In this document: positions 43,005-51,414 of the stretch, piece by piece
Layout: the number at the start of each line of letters is the position of its first letter
How positions within the stretch are numbered: position 1 is the stretch's first letter
Assembly: GCF_024648825.1 (NCBI RefSeq)
Contig: NZ_JANBBE010000003.1
Span: 310,001-374,000 of the forward strand
Direction of reading: 5' to 3'
Source of the DNA: Lentzea californiensis
Lineage (GTDB): Bacteria; Actinomycetota; Actinomycetes; Mycobacteriales; Pseudonocardiaceae
Length of the DNA: 64,000 bases
Program-made: the position numbers and the translations under genes
The notes under the pieces: model-generated
What the model saw: only the letters and a program-made list of their open reading frames with translations
Database searches by the model: none
What the model was told of the DNA's origin: nothing

Positions 43005-45493
43005 GCTTCGACGGGATCCAAGCACTCATCGAGTCGAACCAGCTGCTCGCGCTCGGCGAGGTGCTGAAGGGCCTCACACCGGAGGAACGCAAGGAGCGCG
43101 CGGCTGGCCTCGTCGCGTACGAGAAGGCGCGGCGGGCGTCCGGCCGGAACTGGGAGCACACCGCGGCGATGCACATGGCGGGCATCGGGTTGCTCCCGAA
43201 CGCGTCCACGCTCACGCCGTGGCTCGTGCGCCACCAGATCTGGTGGCACCGCGCGAGCCAGGAGAACGGCACGCTCGAGGCCCTGGACGTGCTGCGGCAC
43301 CGCAATCCCGCGTGGCTGCCGGACCTGGTCGCGCGGATCGCGGCCAAGATGCCCTCCCGGGAGCCGAGCCGGCACGACCTGCTGAGGATCGTGCTGGAGT
43401 TCTGCGGCGACGACCCGCCGGACACCGACGGGTTCCTGCTGGCGTTCATGGACTACGGCGGCCACACGCGCTGGCGCCCGTCATTCGACGCGCTGATCCC
43501 GCGCATGCTGGAGGTCGCCGGAGCCGGTGCCCTCTTCGCGAACACCTGGCAGTGGCCGCAGTTCCTGAAGGAGCGCGCGGACCGGCAGGTTCTCCTCGAC
43601 GGCTGCCTCGCGCGACTCCAGCAGGGCGGCAGCGCCAGGGAGATGGAGGGTTTCCTCGCGTTGCACAAGGTTCTCGACGTGACGCTCGACGAGACGGCCG
43701 AGCACGCACGGGACTACGTCGCGATGCTGCCCGACTCGCGGTTGCCGGTCGCCACCCTCGCACAGAACCGGCTGAAGGCGTTGGACGAAGCGGGGAAGCT
43801 CGACTTCGACCTGCTCGCCGACGCGAGCCGGTGGGTCTTCGGCCGCACCGAGAAGAAGCTCATCCGCACCCAGCTCACGTGGCTCGGCAAGCACGCGAAG
43901 TCCACTCCGGATGGCGTCGTGCTGACCGTCGCGGAGCTGTTCGCGCACGAGTCGGACGACCTGCGCGGCCAGGCCGTCAAGCTGATCGCCAAGTACCAGG
44001 CCAAGATCAGCGATGTCACGAGAACCGAACTGCTGGCATCGGCTGAGCAGCTGCCTTCCGACCTCGCCGCCCAGCTCGGCGCCGAGACGGTGGCGGAGGA
44101 GGCGTTCGAGCTCGCACCGTTCACGCCGCGCCCGTGGCCGGACCCGATCGCCACGCTGGACGAGCTGACCGGCGAGGTGCGCGGGCTCTTCGGCCGCGAC
44201 GCGGGGCAGGTCGACCTCGTGACCGCGGAACGGATCATCGAGGCCGTCGTCCGCTTCGCCTGGCAGGACGGGGAAGCGATCGCGAAGGCGTTCGCGCCGA
44301 TCTACGACAAGCACCCGTGGATGCTGAACCAGGGTGCCTACGAGACCTACCCCGACCACGCCCGGCGCGACTGCTGGTCGGTGCTCGTCTCGGTCATCGC
44401 CGCCGTGTCAGGCCAGGTGGCACCAGCCGGCCCGATCGAGTCGGTGCTGGAGGCCGCCAGGACCTGGTTGAAGCAGCTCAGGCGCGCGGAGGTGGGCTCG
44501 GTCAGCCTGCAACTCGCGAAGAGGCTGAACGAGATCGCCAAGGGCCTCGTCGCCTCGCCGCGCCCGGCACTGGTGTCGACCCCGACCGAGATGTCCGGCC
44601 TGCTCGACGCCGCCACGCTGCTCGAACGCCTCGTCAAGGCCGAGGCGGAGAACTGGGAACCGTGGCCCCGTGACCTCCGGCAGGCCTACCACCGGCTGCC
44701 GCGCGACACCCGTCCCGAGGACTTCACGTCGCTCACGAGCAACGCGGGCAGGTTGCTGCGCGAGTGGCTCGAGGACCTGAGCGACCCGGTGGCTGAGTTG
44801 GTCGAACGCACGCGTGAGCAGCGCTACTTCTACGGCACGCCGCCGCCCCCGGAGAAGCGCCTGCTCGTGACGCTCACGCCCGGCCTGGTCGATCCGGAGC
44901 GGTACTGGTTCGGTCACGGCTGGGGCGCCATGCTCGTGTGCTGGCCCGCTGTCCTGCCCGCGCAACGCGAGGTCGTCGCCGCGTTCCTCGTGCCGCTCCT
45001 CGCGAACGGCCGGGAGTCGAAGGTCGACGACGGCCCGGTGCTGCCCGCGCTCGCCGAGGCGGACGGCCCGATCGGCGTCGCCACCCACCTGGCGCTCGCC
45101 TACGGGCTCGGCGCCGAGGGAACGGTCGCCCGCGCCCACGCCGCCGACGCGTTGCTGATCCTCGCGGCCCGCGACCACCTCGACGGCAAAGCACTGGGCG
45201 AGGTCGTCGGCCTGCTGCTGGAACGCGGTGAACTCGCGCTGAACCGCGTGGTGCCGTGCCTGCGCGACGCGGCACGCTCCGGTGCCACCGCCCAGATCTG
45301 GGACCTGCTGACGACCACGCTGCCGAAGGCGTGGTCGCACAACAGGGTCGCGGACCTGGTCGAGCTCGCGGTCGAGCTGGCTCAGCGGCTCCAGCCCGGC
45401 GGCACCGTCGAGGGCCTCGCGGAGATGGCGGCCCGCAAGGGTTCCAGCAAGACGGCCGTCCAGGCCCGGAGACTGGTGAACGCACTAGGCTGA
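43001..45493 (+). CDS. DUF6493 family protein, copy 2 (830 aa)
   Basis: This is a tandem paralogue of the preceding gene, starting at a GTG that overlaps its stop. The N-terminus (SFDGIQALIE, LTPEERKE), the centre (HTRWRPSFDALIPRMLEVAG, DRQVLLDGCLARLQQGG) and the C-terminus (WSHNRVADLVELAVELAQ) are shared, while the middle (residues ~380-500) differs more. Both copies are full length and intact, so both are likely kept for a reason, for instance as different partners for the SWIM protein. Confidence 0.75.
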   Translation: MSFDGIQALIESNQLLALGEVLKGLTPEERKERAAGLVAYEKARRASGRNWEHTAAMHMAGIGLLPNASTLTPWLVRHQIWWHRASQENGTLEALDVLRHRNPAWLPDLVARIAAKMPSREPSRHDLLRIVLEFCGDDPPDTDGFLLAFMDYGGHTRWRPSFDALIPRMLEVAGAGALFANTWQWPQFLKERADRQVLLDGCLARLQQGGSAREMEGFLALHKVLDVTLDETAEHARDYVAMLPDSRLPVATLAQNRLKALDEAGKLDFDLLADASRWVFGRTEKKLIRTQLTWLGKHAKSTPDGVVLTVAELFAHESDDLRGQAVKLIAKYQAKISDVTRTELLASAEQLPSDLAAQLGAETVAEEAFELAPFTPRPWPDPIATLDELTGEVRGLFGRDAGQVDLVTAERIIEAVVRFAWQDGEAIAKAFAPIYDKHPWMLNQGAYETYPDHARRDCWSVLVSVIAAVSGQVAPAGPIESVLEAARTWLKQLRRAEVGSVSLQLAKRLNEIAKGLVASPRPALVSTPTEMSGLLDAATLLERLVKAEAENWEPWPRDLRQAYHRLPRDTRPEDFTSLTSNAGRLLREWLEDLSDPVAELVERTREQRYFYGTPPPPEKRLLVTLTPGLVDPERYWFGHGWGAMLVCWPAVLPAQREVVAAFLVPLLANGRESKVDDGPVLPALAEADGPIGVATHLALAYGLGAEGTVARAHAADALLILAARDHLDGKALGEVVGLLLERGELALNRVVPCLRDAARSGATAQIWDLLTTTLPKAWSHNRVADLVELAVELAQRLQPGGTVEGLAEMAARKGSSKTAVQARRLVNALG

Positions 45494-45498
45494 GCGGT

Positions 45499-45801
45499 AT
45501 GGACCTGGGCGCAGTCATCGCCGAACGGCAGATCGAGGGCAGGGCACCGGACGGATCACCCTTCGAGGTGGTGATCAGGTTCGGTGCCCCGCGCCCGGAC
45601 CCGTTGAGCGACAACGGTGACTACGAATGTCCACATCAGATCGGGGACGACGAGGTCGCTGCCGCGTACGGCATCGACTCGCTGCAGGCCCTGCTGCTCA
45701 GCGTCTACGCCGTGCGGATCAAGCTGGCCGATTCGGGCGCCACCCTGGACTGGCTGGGGATGCCCGAGCTCGGCCTGACGGTCGCGCCCGCGCTCAGCTA
45801 G
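45499..45801 (+). CDS. Small protein after the SWIM-DUF6493 operon (100 aa), DUF6968-like
   Basis: This 100-residue soluble protein begins MDLGAVIAERQIEGRAPDG and contains CPHQIGDDEVAAAYGIDSLQALLLS. That resembles the DUF6968 family (from memory, tentative). TAGGCT (45486-45491) overlaps the end of the previous gene and lies 7 nt before the ATG, so it probably has its own leaderless promoter. Its end overlaps the convergent phosphodiesterase gene by 8 nt. Confidence 0.65.
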   Translation: MDLGAVIAERQIEGRAPDGSPFEVVIRFGAPRPDPLSDNGDYECPHQIGDDEVAAAYGIDSLQALLLSVYAVRIKLADSGATLDWLGMPELGLTVAPALS

Positions 45802-46720
45802 CGAAGACCGGGTAGTGGTCGGACAGGTCGTTGAAGGTGTACTTGCGCCCCCAAGACCAGATCGACCACTCAGGACTCTTCACCCGCCGGGTCTCGTTGC
45901 GCAGCAACGGGCCCTGGATCGTCAACACGTAGTCGAGGTGCTCGGAGGCGTACTCCGGCCCGTACTGGTCACGGCAGACGCTGTTGTCCGCGCAGTCCCA
46001 CGAGAACGGGTGCCCGCCGATCTCCGGCGTCCGCGTGCCCAGTTCCGACACCATCTGCGGGAACTCGGCGCTTGCCTTGACCACGTTCAGGTCGCCCGCC
46101 ACGTACACGGGCTCGGCCGCGGGGATGTTCCGCGCCGTCAGGAACGCCCTGATCTCGGCCCGCTGCTTCGCCCGGTACCCGCCCGGCGCGCTGGTGCAGG
46201 CCGAGTCCTCGGCCTGCATGTGCGTCCCGATGACGTGCAGCGGCCCGGCCGGCGCGTCGATCCGCACGTACGCGAACCCCTTGTTGGAGAACCAGTCCGC
46301 GCCGCAGCCGTCCCGGTAGACGTGCTGGACCCGCGTGGTGATCGGCCACCGGCTCAGCACCGCGACACCGCCGTCCTCCGGCGTCGAGTCGCTGTACCTG
46401 CCGCTCGTCACGTCCCACCCGGCCTTGCTGCGGCCCAGCACCGGCGTCTGGTGCGGGTACGTGTCGCGCAGGTTCGCCAGCAACCGGTCCGAGGCGGCGT
46501 TGTCGAAGGCCTCGTTGAGCACGACGACGTCCTGGCCGTTCAGCACACCGGTGCTGTCGATCAGGTCGGCGCGGGCGACCTGACCCCAGTTCGGGTAGAG
46601 GTTCCGCGACAGCATGAAGACGTTGTAGGTGGCGATCCTCGGAGCAGCGGGGGCCGCGACCGCCGGGGTGGCGAGCGAGATCGTCAGCGCGGCGGCGACG
46701 GCGAGCGTGATCAGGCGCAT
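45794..46720 (-). CDS. Secreted sphingomyelinase-like phosphodiesterase (EEP fold)
   Basis: This 308-residue protein has a signal peptide (cleavage near TPAVA-AP, residue ~23) and an endonuclease/exonuclease/phosphatase fold. Active-site residues are seen in VLNEAFDN (metal-binding Glu), VIGTHMQAED, YVAGDLNV and SDHYPV. The segment LSRNLYPNWGQVARADLI is typical of bacterial sphingomyelinase C and related phosphodiesterases. It would act on phospholipid head groups outside the cell. A palindrome 20 nt upstream suggests tight control. Confidence 0.87.
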   Translation of the reverse strand: MRLITLAVAAALTISLATPAVAAPAAPRIATYNVFMLSRNLYPNWGQVARADLIDSTGVLNGQDVVVLNEAFDNAASDRLLANLRDTYPHQTPVLGRSKAGWDVTSGRYSDSTPEDGGVAVLSRWPITTRVQHVYRDGCGADWFSNKGFAYVRIDAPAGPLHVIGTHMQAEDSACTSAPGGYRAKQRAEIRAFLTARNIPAAEPVYVAGDLNVVKASAEFPQMVSELGTRTPEIGGHPFSWDCADNSVCRDQYGPEYASEHLDYVLTIQGPLLRNETRRVKSPEWSIWSWGRKYTFNDLSDHYPVFAS

Positions 46721-46740
46721 GGAGCCCGATGGTGGCGGAC

Positions 46741-46755
46741 GTGAAAGTCTTTCAC
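46741..46755. promoter_or_regulatory. Perfect 15-bp palindrome upstream of the phosphodiesterase gene
   Basis: GTGAAAG-T-CTTTCAC is a perfect palindrome with one central base. It ends 20 nt from the start codon of the secreted phosphodiesterase at 46720. It would overlap the promoter, as an operator for a GntR-, LacI- or PhoP-type regulator might. Confidence 0.6.
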
Positions 46756-46758
46756 AAC

Positions 46759-46780
46759 CACCTGGGGTGACCCGAAGGTG
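46759..46780 (-). terminator. Hairpin after the KDPG aldolase gene
   Basis: On the minus strand CACCT and AGGTG (46776-46780 and 46759-46763) pair, with an inner GGG/CCC pair, giving a compact stem about 10 nt after the aldolase stop. It separates this gene from the phosphodiesterase downstream. Confidence 0.45.
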
Positions 46781-46789
46781 TCGTATCGA

Positions 46790-47392
46790 TTAAGAGCTGA
46801 AGGTCCGTTCGATCAGGGATTTGATCTCGTCGATCGGCGTGCGGGCGAGGGCCGAACCGACCCCGCACGCCACGGCTCCGGCCTCCAGCCACGCCGGCAC
46901 GTCGGCGGGCGCGACACCACCGGTCGGCACGAGCGGCGCGTACGGCAGCACAGCGAGCACATCCCTGACCCACTGAGGCGTGGGAGCGGGGAACACCTTC
47001 ACCGCGTCCGCCCCGGCCTCGAGAGCCTGCACGACCTCGGACACCGATCCGGCCCCCGGCAGCACGGCGGCCCCGTACCGGTGCCCGGCCCGGATCACCG
47101 ACACGTTCAGGTTGGGGGCCACCAGGAACTGCGCACCGGCGCGCACCGCGGCGACGGCGGATGCCTCGTCCAGCACGGAGCCGGCGCCGATCACCGCGGA
47201 CGGATGGTCCGCGCGGAGCTGCCGGATCGCTTCCAGCGCACCGGGGTTCGTCAACGGCAACTCGAGGGACGTGATCCCGGCGTTCAGCAACGGAACAGCG
47301 GCCTGAACGGCGGAGGAAGCGTCGGTGGTGCGAACGATCGCGATGACGCCCTGCCGCACGACTGCCTGGGTGATCTCGTAGCGGTAGCTCAC
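46790..47392 (-). CDS. eda: KDPG/KHG aldolase family protein
   Basis: This 200-residue class I aldolase splits 2-keto-3-deoxy-6-phosphogluconate (or a related keto-hydroxy acid) to pyruvate and an aldehyde. Schiff-base Lys is K132 in DAVKVFPAP, and the catalytic Glu is E44 in SLELPLTNP. GTG at 47392 is chosen because TAGCCT (47400-47405, minus strand) lies 7 nt upstream, as in other leaderless genes here; a start 21 nt further up is the alternative. The usual Entner-Doudoroff partner edd is not adjacent. Confidence 0.88.
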   Translation of the reverse strand: MSYRYEITQAVVRQGVIAIVRTTDASSAVQAAVPLLNAGITSLELPLTNPGALEAIRQLRADHPSAVIGAGSVLDEASAVAAVRAGAQFLVAPNLNVSVIRAGHRYGAAVLPGAGSVSEVVQALEAGADAVKVFPAPTPQWVRDVLAVLPYAPLVPTGGVAPADVPAWLEAGAVACGVGSALARTPIDEIKSLIERTFSS

Positions 47393-47503
47393 GCCGGTCA
47401 GGCTACTGCGCACAGATCAGGAGTTGTTCCTGGTGCGTGACAGGGGCTGCCAGCCGCTGCCAGCGAGGTGTGCGGAGGGTGCCAGCGGGCCGGGCGAACC
47501 TGG

Positions 47504-47528
47504 TCGTGCCGTCAGGGAGGCGGCACGA
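47504..47528. promoter_or_regulatory. 8-bp inverted repeat in the leader of the monooxygenase gene
   Basis: TCGTGCCG (47504-47511) and CGGCACGA (47521-47528) pair perfectly around a 9-nt loop. The repeat is just before the AGGGGAG ribosome binding site. It could be a TetR-type operator or a translational hairpin. Confidence 0.5.
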
Positions 47529-47546
47529 TCTCCAGGGGAGCACCAC

Positions 47547-48614
47547 ATGCACGTCACGATCATCGGTGCCGGACCCGGCGGCCTCACGCTCGCCCGCGTG
47601 CTGCACGTCAACGGCATCCCGTCCACCGTCTACGAGGCCGAGGAGTCGCCGTCGGCGCGGACGCAGGGCGGCATGCTCGACATCCACGACTACAACGGGC
47701 AGATCGCCGTCGAGGCCGCGGGCCTGATGGACGAGTTCCAGCGCCTGGTGCTGCCCGGTCGCCAAGCCATGCGGGTGCTGGACTCCGACGGCGCTGTGCT
47801 GTTCGAGAAGGGCGACGACGGCACGGGCGGCCGTCCCGAGGTGCAGCGCGCCGACCTGCGGCAGATGCTGCTCGACTCGTTGCCTCCGGGCACCGTCCGC
47901 TGGGGCTGCAAGGTGACCGGCGTCGAGGGCAGGACCGTGACGTTCGCCGACGGCAGCACCGTTGACGCTGACGTGCTGGTGGGCGCTGACGGCGCGTGGT
48001 CGCGGGTGCGGGCGTTGGTCACCGACGCGAAGCCCGAGTACACCGGGATGTCGTTCGTCGAGACCTACCTCTACGACGCCGACACCCGGCATCCCGAGGT
48101 CGCGAAGGTGGTCGGTGGTGGCTCGATGTTCGCCCCCGGTCAGGGCAAGGGGATCTTCGCGCACCGGGAGAGCGGCGGCACGCTGCACGCCTACGTGGAG
48201 TTCAGCCGCCCGCTGGAGTGGTTCGACGACCTCGGCCGGATCGAGGGGGAGTTCGAGGGCTGGGCGCCGGAGATCACGAAGCTGATCACCGAGTCCGACA
48301 CCGAACCGGTGTTCCGCCCGCACTACGCCCTGCCGGCCGAGCACCGCTGGGAACGAGTGCCACGCGTGACACTGCTCGGCGACGCCGCGCACCTCATGGC
48401 GCCCAACGGTGAGGGCGCCAACCTGGCCATGCTGGACGCCGCCGAGCTCGGGCAGGCGCTGGCCACCAAGGACGTGGAGACCGCGCTCGCCGAGTACGAG
48501 GAGGCGATGTTCGTGCGGGCCGTCCACACCGCGGCGGACTCCGAGGAGATGGTGCAGAGCCTGTTCGGCGACGAGCCCCCGCAGAAGCTGCTCGACCTGC
48601 TCATCGAGGCCTAG
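47547..48614 (+). CDS. FAD-dependent monooxygenase (TetX-like)
   Basis: This 355-residue flavoprotein of the PHBH/TetX group has the FAD motif GAGPGG (residues 7-12), the DG-type motif VGADGAWSRVR, and the GD motif LLGDAAHLMAPNGEGAN. The family hydroxylates aromatic or polyketide molecules, and TetX-like members inactivate tetracyclines. The substrate is unknown. ATG at 47547 follows a good ribosome binding site. An XRE-cupin regulator gene begins 10 nt later and may be a local regulator. Confidence 0.9.
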   Translation: MHVTIIGAGPGGLTLARVLHVNGIPSTVYEAEESPSARTQGGMLDIHDYNGQIAVEAAGLMDEFQRLVLPGRQAMRVLDSDGAVLFEKGDDGTGGRPEVQRADLRQMLLDSLPPGTVRWGCKVTGVEGRTVTFADGSTVDADVLVGADGAWSRVRALVTDAKPEYTGMSFVETYLYDADTRHPEVAKVVGGGSMFAPGQGKGIFAHRESGGTLHAYVEFSRPLEWFDDLGRIEGEFEGWAPEITKLITESDTEPVFRPHYALPAEHRWERVPRVTLLGDAAHLMAPNGEGANLAMLDAAELGQALATKDVETALAEYEEAMFVRAVHTAADSEEMVQSLFGDEPPQKLLDLLIEA

Positions 48615-48624
48615 CATCGACTGC

Positions 48625-49194
48625 ATGATCCAAGAGGACGGTGACCTGGACGGCCTGGTGCGCAAGCGGATTCGCGCGCTGCGGGTCGCCCAGGGCTGGT
48701 CGCTCGACGAGCTCGCCGGCCGCGCCAAGCTCAGCCCGTCGTCGCTCAGCCGCATCGAGAACGGCCAGCGCCGTCTCGCCCTGGACCAGCTGGTGACGCT
48801 GGCCAGGGCGCTCGACACGTCGCTGGACCAGCTGGTCGAGACCGACACCGACGACGTGATCGTCAGCCCGATGCTCGACGGCGCGTCCGGCAACATGCGG
48901 TGGCCGATCAAGGCCGAGCCGGGCATGACCGTGATGCGCCAGCGGATGACCACTCCGCCGCCCGACAACCCCGCTTCCCTGCGTGCGCACTCCGGCCGCG
49001 AATGGCTGGTGGTGTTGTCGGGCACGGCGGTGCTGTTGCTGGGCAACCGAAGGCTTCGGGTGGAGACGAACCAGGCCGCCGAGTTCCCGACGATGCTGCC
49101 GCACGCGATCGGCACGGCGGGTGGTCCGTGCGAGATCCTCGGCATCTTCGACCGGGAGGCGCGGCGCGGCCACAACGCCGACAAGAAGGCGTGA
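48625..49194 (+). CDS. XRE-cupin transcriptional regulator
   Basis: This 189-residue protein has an XRE helix-turn-helix (IRALRVAQGWSLDELAGRAK, then SSLSRIENGQRR) and a C-terminal cupin domain (GREWLVVLSGTAVLLLG). This class senses a small molecule through the cupin. TAGCAT (48612-48617) lies 7 nt before the ATG, which suggests an independent leaderless promoter. It follows the TetX-like gene and precedes a 21-nt palindrome. Confidence 0.9.
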   Translation: MIQEDGDLDGLVRKRIRALRVAQGWSLDELAGRAKLSPSSLSRIENGQRRLALDQLVTLARALDTSLDQLVETDTDDVIVSPMLDGASGNMRWPIKAEPGMTVMRQRMTTPPPDNPASLRAHSGREWLVVLSGTAVLLLGNRRLRVETNQAAEFPTMLPHAIGTAGGPCEILGIFDREARRGHNADKKA

Positions 49195-49225
49195 TCTTGC
49201 GCGGGCGGCACCGTGGAGGCCTATC

Positions 49226-49246
49226 GTCTTGCGCAATGCGCAAGAC
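49226..49246. promoter_or_regulatory. Perfect 21-nt palindrome between regulator and methyltransferase genes
   Basis: GTCTTGCGCA-A-TGCGCAAGAC has 10-bp perfect arms and one central base. A further half-site CTTGCGC lies near 49197. It is 39 nt before the ATG of the methyltransferase. The XRE-cupin protein encoded just upstream is the first candidate to bind it. Confidence 0.7.
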
Positions 49247-49284
49247 GCCGTGCATCTGACGCATGGCCGACCTACTTTGGGGCC

Positions 49285-50064
49285 ATGAGCGAACACGGAC
49301 ATGGCCACGGCCACGGTCACCAACACGGCCATGGTCACCAACACGGCCACGGGCAAGGGCACGGGCACGGCGACAATGCCGACCAGGCCGAGGTCCTCGA
49401 CCTCGACGCCGAACTCCTAGCCGACCACACCGCCGGCATCATCGACTGGCTCCCCACCGCGAACCCCCGCCACATCGTCGACCTGGGAGCCGGGACTGGT
49501 GCGGGCACGTTCGCCCTGCTGACCCGCTTCCCCGAAGCCCACGTCACCGCCGTCGACTCCTCGGTCGAGCATCTCCAGCGCCTCCGCACCCAGGCCGGCG
49601 AACGGGGTCTGGCCGACCGGGTGCACACCGTCGTCGCCGACCTCGACTCGGACTGGCCCGACCTCGGCACCCCGGACCTGATCTGGGCCTCGGCGTCCCT
49701 GCATCACATGGCCGACCCCGGCCACGCTCTCGCCCAGCTGCACAAGACCCTCGCGCCCGGCGGGCTGCTCGCCGTGGTCGAGCTGGCCGGCATGCCGCAG
49801 TTCCTTCCCGAACACGGCCCGGACGGCCACGACGAGCGCATGCCGCACCGCGGTGCCGACTGGGGTCCGATGCTGACCGGAGCCGGGTTCACCGTCGAGG
49901 GCGACCGCACGATCACCGTCCACGTCGAACGGTCCGAGGCCGTCGAACGCTACGCCCGCATCGTCCTGCGGCGACAGCTGGACCCGGAAGTCCTCGAAGA
50001 CGCGTTGCGGCGCGACGATCTGGCCCTGCGCACCGAACGCAGCGTCTGGGCGGCGCGGAGATGA
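49285..50064 (+). CDS. SAM-dependent methyltransferase with His-rich N-terminus
   Basis: This 259-residue class I methyltransferase has SAM motif I VDLGAGTGAGTFALL, motif II VTAVDSS, and LIWASASLHHMADP. A strange N-terminus of about 30 residues consists almost only of alternating His and Gly (GHGHGHQHGHG), giving a metal-binding tail. TACTTT (49273-49278) lies 6 nt before the ATG. Related proteins methylate small molecules. The His tail could bind Ni, Zn or Co, or handle a metalloid. Confidence 0.85.
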   Translation: MSEHGHGHGHGHQHGHGHQHGHGQGHGHGDNADQAEVLDLDAELLADHTAGIIDWLPTANPRHIVDLGAGTGAGTFALLTRFPEAHVTAVDSSVEHLQRLRTQAGERGLADRVHTVVADLDSDWPDLGTPDLIWASASLHHMADPGHALAQLHKTLAPGGLLAVVELAGMPQFLPEHGPDGHDERMPHRGADWGPMLTGAGFTVEGDRTITVHVERSEAVERYARIVLRRQLDPEVLEDALRRDDLALRTERSVWAARR

Positions 50065-50074
50065 CCCGTCAGCG

Positions 50075-50091
50075 AGGCGGGTGCCCTGCCT
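50075..50091. terminator. Short hairpin between convergent genes
   Basis: AGGCGGG-TGC-CCTGCCT forms a 7-bp stem (one G-T pair) just after the methyltransferase stop, in the gap before the convergent kinase gene. Weak but plausible terminator. Confidence 0.4.
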
Positions 50092-50163
50092 GACTGATGA
50101 GCGCCGTCCTCAGCAGGTCGAGTGCGGCGGACCGTGCCCCGGTCAGCGACCTGGCCCCACCGC

Positions 50164-51414
50164 TCACGCCCCGAATAGCACCCGGAACACCGCGCCCTCG
50201 CCGGGCGCGGTGTCCAGTTCGATCCGCCACCCGTGGGCGGCGACCAGTGCCGCCACGATCGACAGCCCCAGCCCGCTCCCACCGGGGCCGCGAGCGGGAT
50301 CCGCGCGGTAGAAGCGTTCGAACACCCGCGCGGCCTGCTCAGGCGTCAGTCCCGGCCCGTGATCGGCGACCACGATCGAGCCCGGAGTCAGCCGAACCTC
50401 GATCGGCGTCCCAGCGGGCGTGTGGACCAGCGCGTTGTCGAGCAGGTTCGTCAGGATCTGCCGCACCCGCGCCTCGTCCGCCTCGACCGGCACCGGCCCT
50501 GCCGGCAACTCCAACGAGACGAGACGGTTCGTCTCGTGGGCCCGGACCTCGGCCACGGCATCGGTCACCACAACGACCAGGTCCACGGCGGACAAGGTCA
50601 GGGGCTGCGACGAGTCCAGCCGAGCCAGCTGCAGCAGGTCGTCGACCAGCACCCCCATCCGCGCGGCGTGGTCCTCGACCCGCCGCAACACCTCGGCAGG
50701 ATCGGTGGCCGCACCCTGCCGGTACAACTCGGCATACCCGCGAATCGACGTCAACGGCGTCCGCAGCTCGTGCGAAGCATCGGCGACGAACTGCCGCATC
50801 CGGTTCTCCGAGCTGACCCGCACGGCGAACGCGGCCTCGATCTGCCCCAGCATCGTGTTCAGCGCGGACGCCAGCCGCCCCACCTCCGACCCCGGCCGCC
50901 GCACCGGCACCCGCCGCGACAGGTCACCGGCCGCGATCTCCCCGGCGACCTGCTCGACCTCCTCCAGCGCCCGGGTCGAAGCCCTGACCAGTGCATACCC
51001 GGCCATCCCGACGAGGACCAACGCCCCGAGGCTGATCAGCAGGAACGCCACCCTGAGGTCACCGACCGCCCGGTCCACCTCCGACTGGTCCACGGCCGCG
51101 ACCAGCTCGGCCCCGTCGAACTGCCGCATCACGACCCGCCGCGAACCGACCGTGACGTGCTCGCCGGGCGTCAACGTGCCGTAAGCCGGCAGGCCGTCGA
51201 AGGAGGTGCCCGACAGCACGCCGTCCGCGGAACGCAGCACCACGTTGTCGCGCAACGGAAGTGTGCGCGGCGTCGACACCACTCGGTCCAGCCGCGCGTC
51301 GAGCTGGCCGAGCAGGTAGCGCTCCATCACGGTGGACCCGATCAGCCACGTCACGAACAGGCCCGCGGCCGCCAGGGCGACGAGCACGACCACCAGCCGC
51401 ACGCGCAACGTCAT
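50164..51414 (-). CDS. Sensor histidine kinase (OmpR-type partner)
   Basis: This 416-residue kinase has a membrane helix at residues ~5-25, an extracytoplasmic domain (~30-125), a second helix (~128-150), HAMP, HisKA with H215 in DASHELRTPLTS, and HATPase_c (LLDNALVHTPAG, GGSGLGLSIV). It is the last gene of a six-gene operon with a MacAB-like exporter. The ATG overlaps the response-regulator stop by 4 nt. It likely senses the compound exported, or envelope stress. Confidence 0.93.
   Translation of the reverse strand: MTLRVRLVVVLVALAAAGLFVTWLIGSTVMERYLLGQLDARLDRVVSTPRTLPLRDNVVLRSADGVLSGTSFDGLPAYGTLTPGEHVTVGSRRVVMRQFDGAELVAAVDQSEVDRAVGDLRVAFLLISLGALVLVGMAGYALVRASTRALEEVEQVAGEIAAGDLSRRVPVRRPGSEVGRLASALNTMLGQIEAAFAVRVSSENRMRQFVADASHELRTPLTSIRGYAELYRQGAATDPAEVLRRVEDHAARMGVLVDDLLQLARLDSSQPLTLSAVDLVVVVTDAVAEVRAHETNRLVSLELPAGPVPVEADEARVRQILTNLLDNALVHTPAGTPIEVRLTPGSIVVADHGPGLTPEQAARVFERFYRADPARGPGGSGLGLSIVAALVAAHGWRIELDTAPGEGAVFRVLFGA

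Noticed and set aside
40536..45493. Assembly duplication as an explanation of the two DUF6493 genes
   Set aside because: The copies differ throughout and have different lengths, so they are old paralogues and not an assembly artefact.
47424..47546. Upstream in-frame extension of the TetX-like monooxygenase
   Set aside because: The added residues are unrelated to the family N-terminus, which begins MHVTIIGAGPGG right after a good ribosome binding site.
47403..49211. 600-codon open frame antisense to the TetX-like and XRE-cupin genes
   Set aside because: No recognisable protein family; both sense genes have clear motifs.
49291..49372. Repetitive CACGG/CATGG tract looking like a DNA repeat array or small CRISPR
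   Set aside because: It encodes the His/Gly tail of the methyltransferase; units are 6-12 nt and in frame, with no spacers.
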